Shown here piece by piece: positions 8,577 through 18,400 of a DNA stretch of 64,000 nt. The stretch covers positions 97,898-161,897 of the forward strand of contig CALXYO010000004.1 in assembly GCA_944393005.1 (NCBI GenBank). Reading direction: 5' to 3'. Both the position numbers and the translations under genes were made by a program. Numbering within the stretch: position 1 is the stretch's first letter; the number at the start of each line of letters is the position of its first letter. The notes beneath the pieces were generated by a model that searched no databases, was not told the DNA's origin, and saw only the letters and a program-made list of their open reading frames with translations. The DNA is from an uncultured Spirochaetales bacterium. GTDB lineage: Bacteria; Spirochaetota; Spirochaetia; Sphaerochaetales; Sphaerochaetaceae.

Positions 8577-9538
8577 AGCTTCAGTATGCTTTTCATGTAT
8601 GAGATGTATTTCTGTCTGTAACTTTCCGGCTCGATTATCCTCACAGCACTGCCGCACTGGAAGAGATGCATCATCAGTTCGATTGAGTTTTCAGCCTTGA
8701 AGGTGCAGAAAAGAGATCCGTCAGTCTCACTATGAAACTCGATATCGGTGTGTATGATATCGGAGAATGAGTTCATCGCCGATTTCTCCTTCAGCCCAAG
8801 CTTCAGGGGAATCATGTCGACGGCATCATAGGACGCCTCATTTTCTCTCGTCATCCTGAAGGGTTTCAGGTTATCAGGAATCGTATATGTCTCATCAAGC
8901 AGGACTGCTTTTGTTATCTTCGTTATGTCCAGTGTTATGATTTCCTTCGTATGGCGGAGTCTTCCCGTGACCGTGATGGGCTTCCTGTCCTGATTCTCTT
9001 CTTCCCTGAAGCCGATGAAGTATGGGGCAAGTTCTATTTCCTCCTCGCCGTCCACAGTTGTGGAAAGGCGGACAATGCGGCCGGTGACCCAGGCGTCGAT
9101 AAGCACTTCGAAAATAGCGTTGTATTTATAGTTGAGGTTTTTGTTCTTCTGTATCTCCTGGTCGATCCTGTCAGCGACCTGAAGTATGTTGTCACTGACT
9201 TTCGGTGCATAGGAGCGCATGTTCATTGCAATCTTTCTCAGTCCGCTTGCGAGGTGCGGCGACTGCAGCCCGGCATTTGAGGCAAGGATTTCTGCACTCA
9301 TGTTGAATGCGATTCCTTCGTAAATGGAGAGGGCTATGTTCTCATCCTCATCTTCTTTCTGTCTTATTTTTATGAGGTTATTGTCTTCATATATGTCGAT
9401 GTGCTTTGAGAGATCCTCGACATAACGGGAGATGGTCGAGCGGTGCACACCGAGGCGCCGTGCGATCTCCGCCCTTCTGAGTCCTTCGGGATGTGATCTT
9501 AAAAGCAGTTCAAGCTGTGCTACGCGTTCTCCCTTCAT
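8564..9538 (-). CDS. WYL-domain HTH transcriptional regulator
   Basis: DNA-binding regulator with an N-terminal winged HTH (HTH_11 type: LLLRSHPEGLRRAEIARRLG, then HRSTISRYVEDL) followed by a WYL domain and a C-terminal extension. WYL domains are thought to sense nucleic acid or nucleotide ligands. From the ATG at 9538, preceded by AGGAGG, it is 324 residues; a ten-residue longer frame to 9568 lacks a ribosome site. The gene stands alone between the sugar locus and slyX. No target is evident from the window. Confidence 0.85.
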   Translation of the reverse strand: MKGERVAQLELLLRSHPEGLRRAEIARRLGVHRSTISRYVEDLSKHIDIYEDNNLIKIRQKEDEDENIALSIYEGIAFNMSAEILASNAGLQSPHLASGLRKIAMNMRSYAPKVSDNILQVADRIDQEIQKNKNLNYKYNAIFEVLIDAWVTGRIVRLSTTVDGEEEIELAPYFIGFREEENQDRKPITVTGRLRHTKEIITLDITKITKAVLLDETYTIPDNLKPFRMTRENEASYDAVDMIPLKLGLKEKSAMNSFSDIIHTDIEFHSETDGSLFCTFKAENSIELMMHLFQCGSAVRIIEPESYRQKYISYMKSILKLYEF

Positions 9539-9656
9539 AATTTCCTCCTGCTGTCCTTTTTTCTGCAACGACCTGCAACAAAATTATAACATATTATGAA
9601 AGCTTCACAACATAATTGTTGCCTCTCTCTCCGATGAAGCGGTAGAATTCATGACT

Positions 9657-9860
9657 ATGAACGAAGAAATCGAGAAACTTGAAATAAAGATAAGCTACCT
9701 TGAGGCCGGAATCGCCGAGCTCAATGATGTTGTCATCCAGCAGCAGAAAACAATAGACAGCCTCAGCTACTCGCTTGAGAAGATGCAGGAGAAGCTTCAG
9801 AGTCTGATCGAAGAGGTTGGTACACCGAACAGGCCTAACAGACGTCCGCCTCATTATTGA
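9657..9860 (+). CDS. slyX: SlyX family coiled-coil protein
   Basis: Small cytoplasmic protein of unknown role. It is nearly all heptad-rich coiled coil (IEKLEIKISYLEAGIAEL onward) and ends in RPPHY, the conserved SlyX C-terminus. Length is 67 residues from the ATG at 9657, or 69 from 9651. The later ATG is preferred: homologues begin MNEE-like, neither start has a Shine-Dalgarno sequence, and TAGAAT at 9643-9648 lies 8 nt upstream, fitting a leaderless transcript. Function in enterobacteria was inferred only from suppressor genetics. Confidence 0.85.
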   Translation: MNEEIEKLEIKISYLEAGIAELNDVVIQQQKTIDSLSYSLEKMQEKLQSLIEEVGTPNRPNRRPPHY

Positions 9861-9862
9861 TG

Positions 9863-9891
9863 TTGACAACAGTTTTAACTGTTTTTAGTAT
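9863..9891 (+). promoter_or_regulatory. Promoter of the AbiE operon
   Basis: TTGACA (9863-9868), a 17-bp spacer and TAGTAT (9886-9891) form a near-consensus sigma-70 promoter ending 36 nt before the AbiEi start codon. Predicted start site is near 9898. Confidence 0.75.
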
Positions 9892-9915
9892 AGTAAGTAT
9901 GAAAAATTCATACTT
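9868..9915. promoter_or_regulatory. Two inverted repeats over the AbiE promoter (candidate operators)
   Basis: Palindrome 1 has 7-bp arms AACAGTT/AACTGTT (9868-9883) filling the -35/-10 spacer. Palindrome 2 has 9-bp arms AAGTATGAA/TTCATACTT around AAA (9895-9915), covering the predicted start site. Characterised AbiEi antitoxins repress their own operon by binding two inverted repeats at the promoter, so this arrangement fits autoregulation, although the two palindromes differ in sequence. Confidence 0.6.
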
Positions 9916-9927
9916 TCAGGACTGAAA

Positions 9928-10527
9928 ATGGGAATTTTGACATCAAGGCAATTGGTTGAACGCATAGGTAAGGAATACAGTTCCCCAAAGGCAAAGATCA
10001 CACAGATGCTGAAGCAGGGACAGATTTATCATCTGAGAAGGGGATGGTATGCCGATTCTCTTTCAACTTCTGCTGAAATCGTGGCAATGGCTCTGGTTCC
10101 CATGTCTTATATTTCCCTCCAGAGTGCCCTGCGTCATTATGGTATGATCCCTGATGCTGTCATGAACTACACTCTTGCCAGTCCGTGCGTGGAACGTAAG
10201 GTTGTGTATACCAATGACTTTGGTTCATTTCTCTATTATCCGGTGCCCTTAGCAGCTGCAGGACAGGGGCTCTTGATTGAAAAGCTTGAAGACGGGATGT
10301 TTTTCATTGCAAGCAGGGAAAAGGCCCTTATGGATCTGGTATACCGGGTGAAAGGAATCACAACAGTCAATGATATGATTCTCTTCCTTCTTGAGGATAT
10401 GAGGATGGAGGAAGAAGAGCTGGCTTCCGTTGACATTTCTTTCATAGAGAGCACCGCTCATTTGTATGCCCGGGAGAAGGAATATCTTCTGGCCTCGGCA
10501 TTGAAGAAAATAAGGAGAAGAAATTGA
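9928..10527 (+). CDS. AbiEi-type antitoxin / operon repressor
   Basis: First gene of a type IV toxin-antitoxin pair. The N-terminal ~80 residues are a winged-helix domain (TSRQLVERIGKEYSSPKAKITQML, then GQIYHLRRGWYAD) as in AbiEi antitoxin / DUF6088-like proteins; the remainder (SYISLQSALRHYGM, SREKALMDLVYR) matches the antitoxin C-domain. In known AbiE systems the protein both represses transcription and counteracts the toxin without tight complex formation. It is 199 residues, ends overlapping the toxin start by 4 nt, and its promoter contains two palindromes. Lower GC than flanking genes suggests acquisition by transfer. Confidence 0.87.
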   Translation: MGILTSRQLVERIGKEYSSPKAKITQMLKQGQIYHLRRGWYADSLSTSAEIVAMALVPMSYISLQSALRHYGMIPDAVMNYTLASPCVERKVVYTNDFGSFLYYPVPLAAAGQGLLIEKLEDGMFFIASREKALMDLVYRVKGITTVNDMILFLLEDMRMEEEELASVDISFIESTAHLYAREKEYLLASALKKIRRRN

Positions 10528-11399
10528 ACAGTTATATTTCTGAATGGATTGCCATTCGATATGGAAAGGATCTGAGTGTCAATGAGATGGAGAATGCCTT
10601 CACGGAAACAGTCCAGAGTGTTATTCTTCAGGCATTATCCTCTTCTTCTTCTTTCTTCAGAAAAGCGGCATTTTACGGAGGGACATGCCTTCGCTTCTGT
10701 TATGGGATGGAGCGTTTCAGTGAGGATCTTGATTTCTCCCTGAAAGTGCCGGACATTTCTTTTGATCTGGAAAGTTTTTTTCCTCAGATAAAAAAGAATC
10801 TTTCTCTGTATGGCCTTGATATGGAAGTGGAGATGAGAAAGAAGAAGGCTTTCTCACAGGTACAGTCTGCATTCGTAAAGGGAAATACTCTTGTCAATTT
10901 TGTCAATGTATTCTCAATTGAACCTCCTGTATCAGGGATTGCTGTGAACAGAAAACTGACAGTCAAGTTTGAAATTGATACAGATCCTCCTTGCGATGCC
11001 ACTTATGAAGAAAGAGCAGTGAACTCTTTTCTGTATCCATTCAGTGTGCTCTGCTATGATCTTCCATCACAGTTTGCCGGAAAAATAGATGCGGTTCTGA
11101 TGAGAAACTGGAAAAACAGGGTTAAAGGACGCGATTTCTTTGATTATCTTTGGTTCCTGCATCATGGCGTTCATGTCAACACCTCAAATCTTAAGGCACG
11201 GCTGAAACAGCATAGCGGAAAAGACTGGAGTGAAGCTGATATCCGCTCCGGTCTTCATGAGCGTTTTGCCCTTGTGGATTTTTCTGCGGCAGTTGAAGAT
11301 GTATCACCATTTGTTTCAGGTCTGGCTCTGGAGAGTATCCGTTCATGGTCAGGAAGTCTGTTCTCCATGATGACTGATCAGTATCTTGTATTCTCCTGA
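10524..11399 (+). CDS. AbiEii/AbiGii-family nucleotidyltransferase toxin
   Basis: Toxin half of the AbiE pair, a DNA polymerase beta-like nucleotidyltransferase. Characteristic motifs are GGTCLR (52-57) and R64-F-S-E-DLDF (68-71), the metal and NTP-binding core; a later GRDFFDYLWFL segment matches the family's conserved K/RDxxD region. Known homologues modify tRNA or act as GTP-binding abortive-infection toxins. The start is TTG at 10524, overlapping the antitoxin stop and preceded by TAAGGAGAAG. It is 291 residues and looks intact, so the system is probably active. Confidence 0.87.
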   Translation: MNSYISEWIAIRYGKDLSVNEMENAFTETVQSVILQALSSSSSFFRKAAFYGGTCLRFCYGMERFSEDLDFSLKVPDISFDLESFFPQIKKNLSLYGLDMEVEMRKKKAFSQVQSAFVKGNTLVNFVNVFSIEPPVSGIAVNRKLTVKFEIDTDPPCDATYEERAVNSFLYPFSVLCYDLPSQFAGKIDAVLMRNWKNRVKGRDFFDYLWFLHHGVHVNTSNLKARLKQHSGKDWSEADIRSGLHERFALVDFSAAVEDVSPFVSGLALESIRSWSGSLFSMMTDQYLVFS

Positions 11400-11432
11400 A
11401 AACAGTACAGAGCCGTTTCCGGCTCTGCTGTC

Positions 11433-12257
11433 TTACTTTCTCAGAAGCATGTCTTCTCTTTTCTTCCACTTTATCCAGGCTTCAAAGACCTTGGTCTGGG
11501 CACCGCTTTCCTCTGTGCGGAAGAAGTCATACCACAGTCCCGGCTCGTCTTTTGACAGTTCATTGCCGTCTTCTGCCCTGACGACAACACTGAGATTGTC
11601 ATGCCGGTAGCACTGCTTGATCCAGCGCACATCGACAAGAGACGGCTTATATGCGTCGCGGAAGTCATTGGGAAGGGCTTCAAGACACCATGTGATGTAA
11701 GACAGGTTGTTCACATGCTTGTTGAGATCCGTATCAAGATAATGAATATGCGGAATGTATCTTGAGAGCACGCACTGTGCATTTTTCTCTTCATCAAGCA
11801 GAGGAGGCAGCTTGCTTTCACCCTGTTCCTCCTTCGGCGGGGTTTTGAGTTTCGTGCTGATCTCAGCAGCTCTCAGAGGACGTCCTGTTGTGAAGTCTAT
11901 GATGGCCCATTTTGTCTCGCAGGAGAAAAGTTTTTCTCCCTTTTCATCCGCAGCCTCGACGTGACGCGGGCAGTTGAACCCGGTGGAGTCAAGCGGCCAT
12001 GTGATAACCTCAACCGCTTCCGGCCATATGCCGTACCTGCAGATTTCCATCCTGCTTCTGGCAATGACCCAGGTCTTGTTTTCTTTCTGCAGGTCATATA
12101 TGCCGAACTGGCGGTAGTGCGCATGCAGGCCTGCCGCCTCCTGGACAAGATTCTCATAGGTGAGGAGTCTTGTCTGTGAGTAGCCGTCAACATCATTGCA
12201 GGTAAGGTTGTAATGAAGGACGGCCTTGTTGTTCTCAAGTATCTCAAAGTTGCTCAT
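11433..12257 (-). CDS. Acyl-ACP thioesterase
   Basis: Cytosolic hydrolase releasing fatty acids from acyl carrier protein (PF01643, FatA/FatB-like double hotdog fold). First hotdog includes NDVDGYSQTRLLTYENLVQEAAGLHA and WVIARSRMEICRYG; the second contains the classic ...HIHYLDTDLNKHVNNLSYITWCLEALP segment with Asp/Asn/His catalytic candidates. From ATG 12257 it is 274 residues, close to bacterial family length; the longer frame to 12323 runs into rsmD. It overlaps the end of rsmD by 14 nt and is probably translationally coupled. Free fatty acids may serve lipid turnover or envelope lipids. Confidence 0.85.
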   Translation of the reverse strand: MSNFEILENNKAVLHYNLTCNDVDGYSQTRLLTYENLVQEAAGLHAHYRQFGIYDLQKENKTWVIARSRMEICRYGIWPEAVEVITWPLDSTGFNCPRHVEAADEKGEKLFSCETKWAIIDFTTGRPLRAAEISTKLKTPPKEEQGESKLPPLLDEEKNAQCVLSRYIPHIHYLDTDLNKHVNNLSYITWCLEALPNDFRDAYKPSLVDVRWIKQCYRHDNLSVVVRAEDGNELSKDEPGLWYDFFRTEESGAQTKVFEAWIKWKKREDMLLRK

Positions 12258-12807
12258 CGGTTCTGTTTTCCCCATCATTCTTATAGAAACGGAGGATTGA
12301 TCTTCCGTACTTTCTCCTGTCACACAGTGTCAGTGACTCTATCCTGTCAGGCCAGGATGAATCCTCTTCCTCAGGGAAGTGGATTATGAAAAGGCCGTCA
12401 TCTTCAAGAAGTCCGTTCCTGCTCACTTTCTCTGCCAGCTTTATCTTCTCTTCCATCCTGAACGGGGGGTCGGCATAAATGATGCCGTACTTTCTTGCGC
12501 ATGATGCAAGATAGCGGTTCACATCCATGATGAAAAGATGTTTCTCTTCCTTCACGAAGCTTAGGTTCTTCTCGATTGTCTCTTTCTTGCCTCTGTCCAT
12601 TTCCACAAGGTGGACCGGACTTGCTCCTCTGCTGGCCGCTTCAATGGCGACACAGCCGGAACCTGAGAAGAGATCGAGGAACGATGTGCCGTAAAGAGGG
12701 CCGAGGATTGAGAAAAGACTTTCCCTCATCCTGTCCATTGCCGGCCTTATTATTCCCGGAGGACATATTATGTTGCGTCTGCAGTACTGACCGCCTGTGA
12801 TTCTCAT
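12244..12807 (-). CDS. rsmD: 16S rRNA (guanine966-N2)-methyltransferase RsmD
   Basis: Methylates G966 of 16S rRNA using S-adenosylmethionine, in assembled small-subunit particles. The Rossmann methyltransferase motifs are clear: FLDLFSGSGCVAIEA (SAM site, residues ~43-57), VEMDR, and the N6-adenine-type catalytic motif ADPPF (~114-118). The N-terminal MRITGG...RPAMDRMRESLF is the family signature. Length 187 is standard. No Shine-Dalgarno sequence precedes the ATG; instead TATATT lies 7 nt upstream on the coding strand, so the message may be leaderless. Downstream it overlaps the thioesterase gene. Confidence 0.95.
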   Translation of the reverse strand: MRITGGQYCRRNIICPPGIIRPAMDRMRESLFSILGPLYGTSFLDLFSGSGCVAIEAASRGASPVHLVEMDRGKKETIEKNLSFVKEEKHLFIMDVNRYLASCARKYGIIYADPPFRMEEKIKLAEKVSRNGLLEDDGLFIIHFPEEEDSSWPDRIESLTLCDRRKYGRSILRFYKNDGENRTDEQL

Positions 12808-12829
12808 AGCACTTAATATAAAGAAGTTT

Positions 12830-14869
12830 TCAGCTTACGGCTACTTGCGTATCGCCAATAATCCTCAGCATTGAGTTTTCCTCGCTTATCAGGCCGGGAT
12901 CCGATGCAAGGAGCCCAGCAGCATCTTCTCTGGCCTGTGCCATCAGCTCGACATCATTTACAAGGGAAGCGACTTTGAGACGCAGGAAGCCTGACTGCCT
13001 GCTGCCTGTGAATTCACCCGGTCCCCTGATCTTCAGATCTGTCTCGGCAATCTGGAAGCCGTCGTTTGTCTGTCTCATGACTTTCAGTCTTGCGACCGCT
13101 TCCTCAGTGAGCTTTCCGTAGTAGACGAGGAAGCAGTAGCTCTGCAGACTGCTGCGCCCGACACGGCCGCGAAGCTGGTGCAGGGCCGCAAGGCCGAAGC
13201 GTTCGGCATGCTCAATCACCATACAGGTCGCATCAGGAATGTCTATGCCGACTTCCACGACTGAGGTAGAGACAAGATACATTATTTTCCTTTCCCTGAA
13301 TTCATCCAGTATTTCAATCTTCTCCTCCTCGCTGAGACGGGAGTGGATGAGGCGGGAAGGTACATCCGGATACTTTGTCCTGAGGAACGAATACATTGTG
13401 GTGACATCCTTCAGATCGCTGTCCCCCTCATCGTCAATACGCGGGTAAACGAAGTATGCCTGATGTCCTCTCTGGAATTCGACACCGATGGCCTGGTACA
13501 TCCTCTCTCTGTTCTTCTCGTCAACTATATGCGTGATTACAGGTTTTCTGCCCTGCGGTTTTGTGTATATGGTGGAGATGTCCATTGAGCCGTAGACGGT
13601 GAGAGCGAGTGTGCGGGGAATCGGGGTTGCGCTCATCATGAGGATGCTGGCCTTTTTCCCTTTTTCTGAAAGCGCGTCTCTCTGTTCGACACCGAAACGG
13701 TGTTGTTCGTCTATGATGACGTACTGCAGATTCCTGAAGGCCACATCCTTTGAGAACAGGGCATGGGTGCCGATCACAAGATCTATGTCGCCGCGCTTAA
13801 GCGCATCAAGAAGGTATCCTCGTTCCTTTTTCTTTATGTCTCCGGTGAGGAAGGCAACGTTGACTCCTGTACCGCTGAGAAGCTCAGCTGCTCCTTCCGC
13901 ATGCTGGCGGGCAAGCAGCTCGGTCGGTGCCATGAAGGCTGTCTGTCCGCCTTTTGCGATCACATGGAGCGCCGAGAGCCATGCGACAAGGGTCTTGCCG
14001 CTTCCCACATCACCCTGAAGGAGACGGTTCATACCGCCTCTGTCGAGGTCGCATCTTATTTCATCAAGACATTTTTCCTGGTCTTCCGTCAGCTTGAACG
14101 GCAGTTTGGCAAGAAGCTGTTTTTCCAGTGTGCTTACAGTGCTTTTCCTGATCTTTCCTCCTTCTTTCCTGCTTTTCCTCAGGAGACTGAGCTCAAGATA
14201 GAAAAGTTCGCTGTAGGCAATCGTCTTTCTCGCCATCTCAAGACTTGCAATGTTGCGGGGATGATGCATCTGTCTTATGGCTTCGTCAGTGTGCATCAGA
14301 TGATGCTTTTCGATGATGGAAGAGGGAAGCTCATCATCAAACTTTATGTATTTCACGCCCAGTATGCTGTCGACAGCTTTTCTCACAGTACGCTGTGTCA
14401 GGGATCCTGAAAGGGGGTAGATGGGCAGTATCTTTCCCACTCCGACGACTTCTTCGCTGCCCAGCGTGAAGGAAGAGGTGCTGAAAGATCCTTTCATCCT
14501 GGTGACATTCGCGTTTATGAACCAGCTGGAGCCGACGGGATATGCATTCTCCATGAAGGAACGCCCGAAACAGTGGATGTACAGCGTCCTGCCGGAATTC
14601 AGATCCTTCGCACTCAGCTTAAGCACACGGTTCTTCTTTGAATCGAAGTAATGGCTGTGCTCTGTTATCGTGACGGCTGTGTTGATTGTGCCGCCTTCTT
14701 CGCTGATATCATTCAGGCTCCTCATGACGCTTCTGTCATCATAGGAGCGCGGGAAAAGCGTTATGAGATCACTTGCTTTCTCCACACCGAGGGCGGCAAA
14801 GTCAGAAGCTGTGACCTTGCCGATTCCTTTTATTTTCGTTATGGGGTAGGAAAGCTCGTGGACATACAT
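12830..14869 (-). CDS. recG: ATP-dependent DNA helicase RecG
   Basis: Branch-migrating helicase that reverses stalled forks and processes Holliday junctions. The N-terminal wedge/OB region (residues ~60-160) is followed by two helicase lobes: Walker A GDVGSGKT, DEQH box in IIDEQHRFG, MSATPIPRTL, and motif VI HQLRGRVGRS. C-terminal KIRGPGEFTGSRQSG is diagnostic of RecG. It is 679 residues, full length. Its ATG lies one base after the YggT stop, with GAGGA about 9 nt upstream, so it is the distal gene of the dnaE-yggT-recG run. Confidence 0.96.
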   Translation of the reverse strand: MYVHELSYPITKIKGIGKVTASDFAALGVEKASDLITLFPRSYDDRSVMRSLNDISEEGGTINTAVTITEHSHYFDSKKNRVLKLSAKDLNSGRTLYIHCFGRSFMENAYPVGSSWFINANVTRMKGSFSTSSFTLGSEEVVGVGKILPIYPLSGSLTQRTVRKAVDSILGVKYIKFDDELPSSIIEKHHLMHTDEAIRQMHHPRNIASLEMARKTIAYSELFYLELSLLRKSRKEGGKIRKSTVSTLEKQLLAKLPFKLTEDQEKCLDEIRCDLDRGGMNRLLQGDVGSGKTLVAWLSALHVIAKGGQTAFMAPTELLARQHAEGAAELLSGTGVNVAFLTGDIKKKERGYLLDALKRGDIDLVIGTHALFSKDVAFRNLQYVIIDEQHRFGVEQRDALSEKGKKASILMMSATPIPRTLALTVYGSMDISTIYTKPQGRKPVITHIVDEKNRERMYQAIGVEFQRGHQAYFVYPRIDDEGDSDLKDVTTMYSFLRTKYPDVPSRLIHSRLSEEEKIEILDEFRERKIMYLVSTSVVEVGIDIPDATCMVIEHAERFGLAALHQLRGRVGRSSLQSYCFLVYYGKLTEEAVARLKVMRQTNDGFQIAETDLKIRGPGEFTGSRQSGFLRLKVASLVNDVELMAQAREDAAGLLASDPGLISEENSMLRIIGDTQVAVS

Positions 14870-14870
14870 C

Positions 14871-15452
14871 TCAGAACGGTATCCTCAGCGAGAGATTCAT
14901 GAGCAGCGCTATGACATAGCGGCAGGCGAAGTAGGCCAGCACTGCGATGATGAGTGCTATGACGGCAAGCGTGCTTTCCTTCACTATGCGGCGAGGGAAA
15001 AAGAGGGCCTGCACTTTTCTTATGAGGCTTTCCGTGATCATGCTCATTCTTGAGAATCCAGGGTTGTGGGTCAGCGTTCCGATGAGTCTTATCACGAGCA
15101 TGATGATGAGGATCATGAGGAAAAGCTGAAGACCGTATGACCAGAATGCATTGAGAAGCACCATCAGCACCAGTGAAAGCCTGAGTGTGCCGAAGGATGC
15201 GAATATCGTGAGCAGCGACTGTGCCACCGAAAGCACTGCAATCGCGAAAAGCGGCGAGAAATCTATATAGCCGATGACGAATTTCCTTGAGCGGAAAAGG
15301 TTGAGATACGGATCGATTATTTTTGAGAAATACCATGTAAGGCTTCCTTCTCTCGGATACGGAGAGAACCAGCTCAGGATTATCCTGAGCCAGATGAGGA
15401 AGGAATAGAGGCTTATTAGGCGCGCCAGAAAGGCTGCTATCTGATAGATCAT
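14871..15452 (-). CDS. YggT family membrane protein
   Basis: Inner-membrane protein with two YggT repeats, each a pair of hydrophobic helices around a conserved loop (ILSWFSPYPREGSLTWYFSKIIDPYLNLFR in the first copy, IRLIGTLTHNPGF in the second). Family members are linked to osmotic or ionic homeostasis and to cell division in other bacteria, but the exact role is unknown. Length 193 is normal for the two-repeat form. Preceded by AGGAGA and placed 10 nt after dnaE and 1 nt before recG, in one operon. Confidence 0.85.
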   Translation of the reverse strand: MIYQIAAFLARLISLYSFLIWLRIILSWFSPYPREGSLTWYFSKIIDPYLNLFRSRKFVIGYIDFSPLFAIAVLSVAQSLLTIFASFGTLRLSLVLMVLLNAFWSYGLQLFLMILIIMLVIRLIGTLTHNPGFSRMSMITESLIRKVQALFFPRRIVKESTLAVIALIIAVLAYFACRYVIALLMNLSLRIPF

Positions 15453-15462
15453 CTGTATTCTC

Positions 15463-18400
15463 CTATGCTATGTAGACATTCCTTATGACAGGGAAGGCTG
15501 CAAGATCCTTTCTGATCTCCTTGTAATAGGCGATGGAGAAACCTGACTTCACGTACTGGTCTTTCCTGTCATCCAGATAGATGTTCAGCGGAAGGCTTCC
15601 GCTGTGCTCGATCAGGAATGAGATCACTTCATTAAGATAATGGTCTCCCTCGCTGCCGGCAAGGAGTGCCGAGTCAAGCGCGAGTCCGATACTCCTGACA
15701 GCCTCGCTCGGAAGTTCCTTCGGGTCTACCGCGTTGCTTATTATGAACTGGAAACCTCCGCCATCACGGCGCTCGTCAAAGCGTCCCGTGAAACCGTATA
15801 TACCGTCATCCTGGATCTTTTCCCCGAGTTCCTGGAAGACTTTGGGGAATATCACGGCTTCGATGCTGCCCTGGTAGTTTGTGAGCACGAGGGAGGCCAT
15901 GAGTGTGCCTTTTTTGGTCTTTATGACCCTGAGCGAGCTTACCTGACAGATGAGGTTCACATCCCTTTCCCTGGGAAGCTCATCCGGCTTTGAGATGTCC
16001 ACCCATACACAGCGCTCTATGTCTTCCTTGTAGCTGTCCAGCGGATGCCCTGAGACATACCGCCCTATGAGTTCCTTCTCCATATCGAGCATCTCTCTCT
16101 TTGACCATGGCTCTGCCGGACGGAAGACGAACTCGTCAAGCTGCACCTCATCGCCGAAGAGAGATATCTGGCCGTAGGCAGTTGTCTCCCTGCAGCCTTT
16201 GTCGTATGCGATTGCGGCATCAAGGTTTGCCATGAGGGTTGCCCTGTCTTCTCCCAGGCAGTCGAAGCAGCCAGCTTTTATGAGAGCTTCAAGTATGCGT
16301 GAGTTGACGATGCCGTCACTCTGGCGTGAGAGGAAATCCATGAAGGATTTGTATTTTCCGTTTTCCTCCCTTTCCTGCACTATGAGTTTTGTGATGTTCT
16401 CTCCGACTGTCTTTATTCCTGCAAGACCGTAGACGATGGCATTTCCGACGACATTGAAATGCATGTCCGAATCGTTGATGGATGGCGGCAGTATTCTGAT
16501 GCCCATGTTGTCGGCAAGTGTGAGATAGTCCTTGAACTTGTCCGGATTCGTCATTTCATTCGTGAGGTTCGCAGCAAGGAATTCTGCCGGGTAGTTCGCC
16601 TTCAGGAAGGCTGTCTGGTATGCGACGATGGAATAGGCGACCGCATGTGACTTGTTGAAGCCGTACTGTGCGAATGGTTCAAGCATTTCGAATATTTCCT
16701 CGGCATGCTTCGCATCGCGTCCGAGTTTAACGGCACCGGCAACGAACTTGACCTTTTCCTCAGCAAGCTTCTCAACCTTTTTCTTACCCATGATACGGCG
16801 CAGGATATCGGCCTGTCCGAGAGAGTAACCCGCTATGATCTGGGCGACCTGCATGACCTGTTCCTGATATACGATGACACCGTAAGTGTTCTTGAGAACC
16901 GGTTCCAGTTCAGGATCCGCATATTCAATCGGCTGGAGACCGTTCTTGCAGCTTACGAAGCGGTCGATGTACTGCATCGGTCCCGGCCGGTAGAGAGCGT
17001 TCAATGCGACAAGGTCTTCTATCGACTCCGGCTGTGCGTCACGCAGAACCTTCTGCATGCCCCCTGATTCAAACTGGAACACACACTCTGAGTCACCTCT
17101 CTTGAGCATGTCGAATGTAGGCTTGTCCTCCTCGTTGATTTTCGAAATGTCGAAGGAGGGATCCTTTTTGTGGATAAGGTCAACCGTATGTTTGATGAGC
17201 GTGAGGGTCTTGAGACCGAGGAAGTCCATCTTCACAAGGCCGCATTCCTCGATCTGGTCCATCGTGTACTGCGTTGCGATGCTGCGGGTCTTCGGATCGA
17301 AGGAGATCGGAACATAGTCGATGAGGTCCGTCTTGCCGATGACAACGCCTGCTGCATGCAATGAAGTATGACGGGCGCCTCCTTCCAGACGGCGTGCGGT
17401 GTCGAAAAGCTCCGCATACACACCTCCTCTGTCTATGATTTCCTGGAGTTTCGGTTCCTGGGCGATGGCTTTATCTATGGTCATCTTCGGTTCATCGGGG
17501 ATGAATTTACATATTGCCGTGGACTCATCGAACGGAATGTCGAGGACACGGGCCACATCCTTTACGACCGCCTTTGCCTTCAGTGTTCCGAAAGTACAGA
17601 TCTGTCCGACTCTGTCCTTGCCGTAATGTTCGGTCACATACTGTATGACTTCACCGCGGCGTTCGAAGCAGAAGTCTATGTCGAAATCCGGCATGGAGAC
17701 TCTTTCCGGGTTGAGGAAGCGTTCGAAGAGAAGGTTGTATTTTATCGGATCCACGTCCGTGATGTCGACACAGTAGGCGACAAGGGATCCGGCACCAGAG
17801 CCTCTTCCCGGTCCTACCGGGATATCGTGGGTTTTTGCCCAGTAGATGTAGTCCCGCACGATGAGGAAGTAACCGTCGAAGTTCATCTTCAGGATGATGT
17901 CAAGTTCGTGATCAAGCCTTTCCCTGAGGGATGGTGTTATTTCACCGTAGCGTCTCACACAGCCTTCATTTGCAAGGTGTACGAGGTATTCCTTTGTATC
18001 CTTGAATCCTTCAGGTATCTCGTAGTCGGGAAGGAGCGGACCGGGGAACACGACATCAAGATTGCATCGGTCTGCGATGACTCTCGTGTTGTCCACCGCC
18101 TCGGGACAGTATGAGAAGATGCTGCGCATTTCCTCTTCGCTCTTGAAATAGAAGTTGTCATTCGGGAAGCGCATTCTCTTCTCGTCTCTCTTCTTGGCGT
18201 TGGTGCCTATGCACAGCAGTGTGTCATGTGCATTGGCGTCCTCCCTGTTTATGTAGTGGATGTCGTTCGTGCATACGAGTGGTATGTCAAGCTCCTTTGC
18301 GAGCTTTATGAGAAGGGGATTTGTCCTTTTCTGCTCCTCAAGACCGTGATCCTGCAGTTCTATATAGTATCTGTCGCCGAACAGGTTCTTGAACCATGAG

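Noticed and set aside
13763..14410. 215-residue plus-strand frame
   Set aside because: Lies entirely antisense inside recG and matches no family; it is a frame shadow of a conserved gene.
17368..18114. 248-residue plus-strand frame
   Set aside because: Antisense to the dnaE polymerase core, no ribosome site, composition of a shadow frame.
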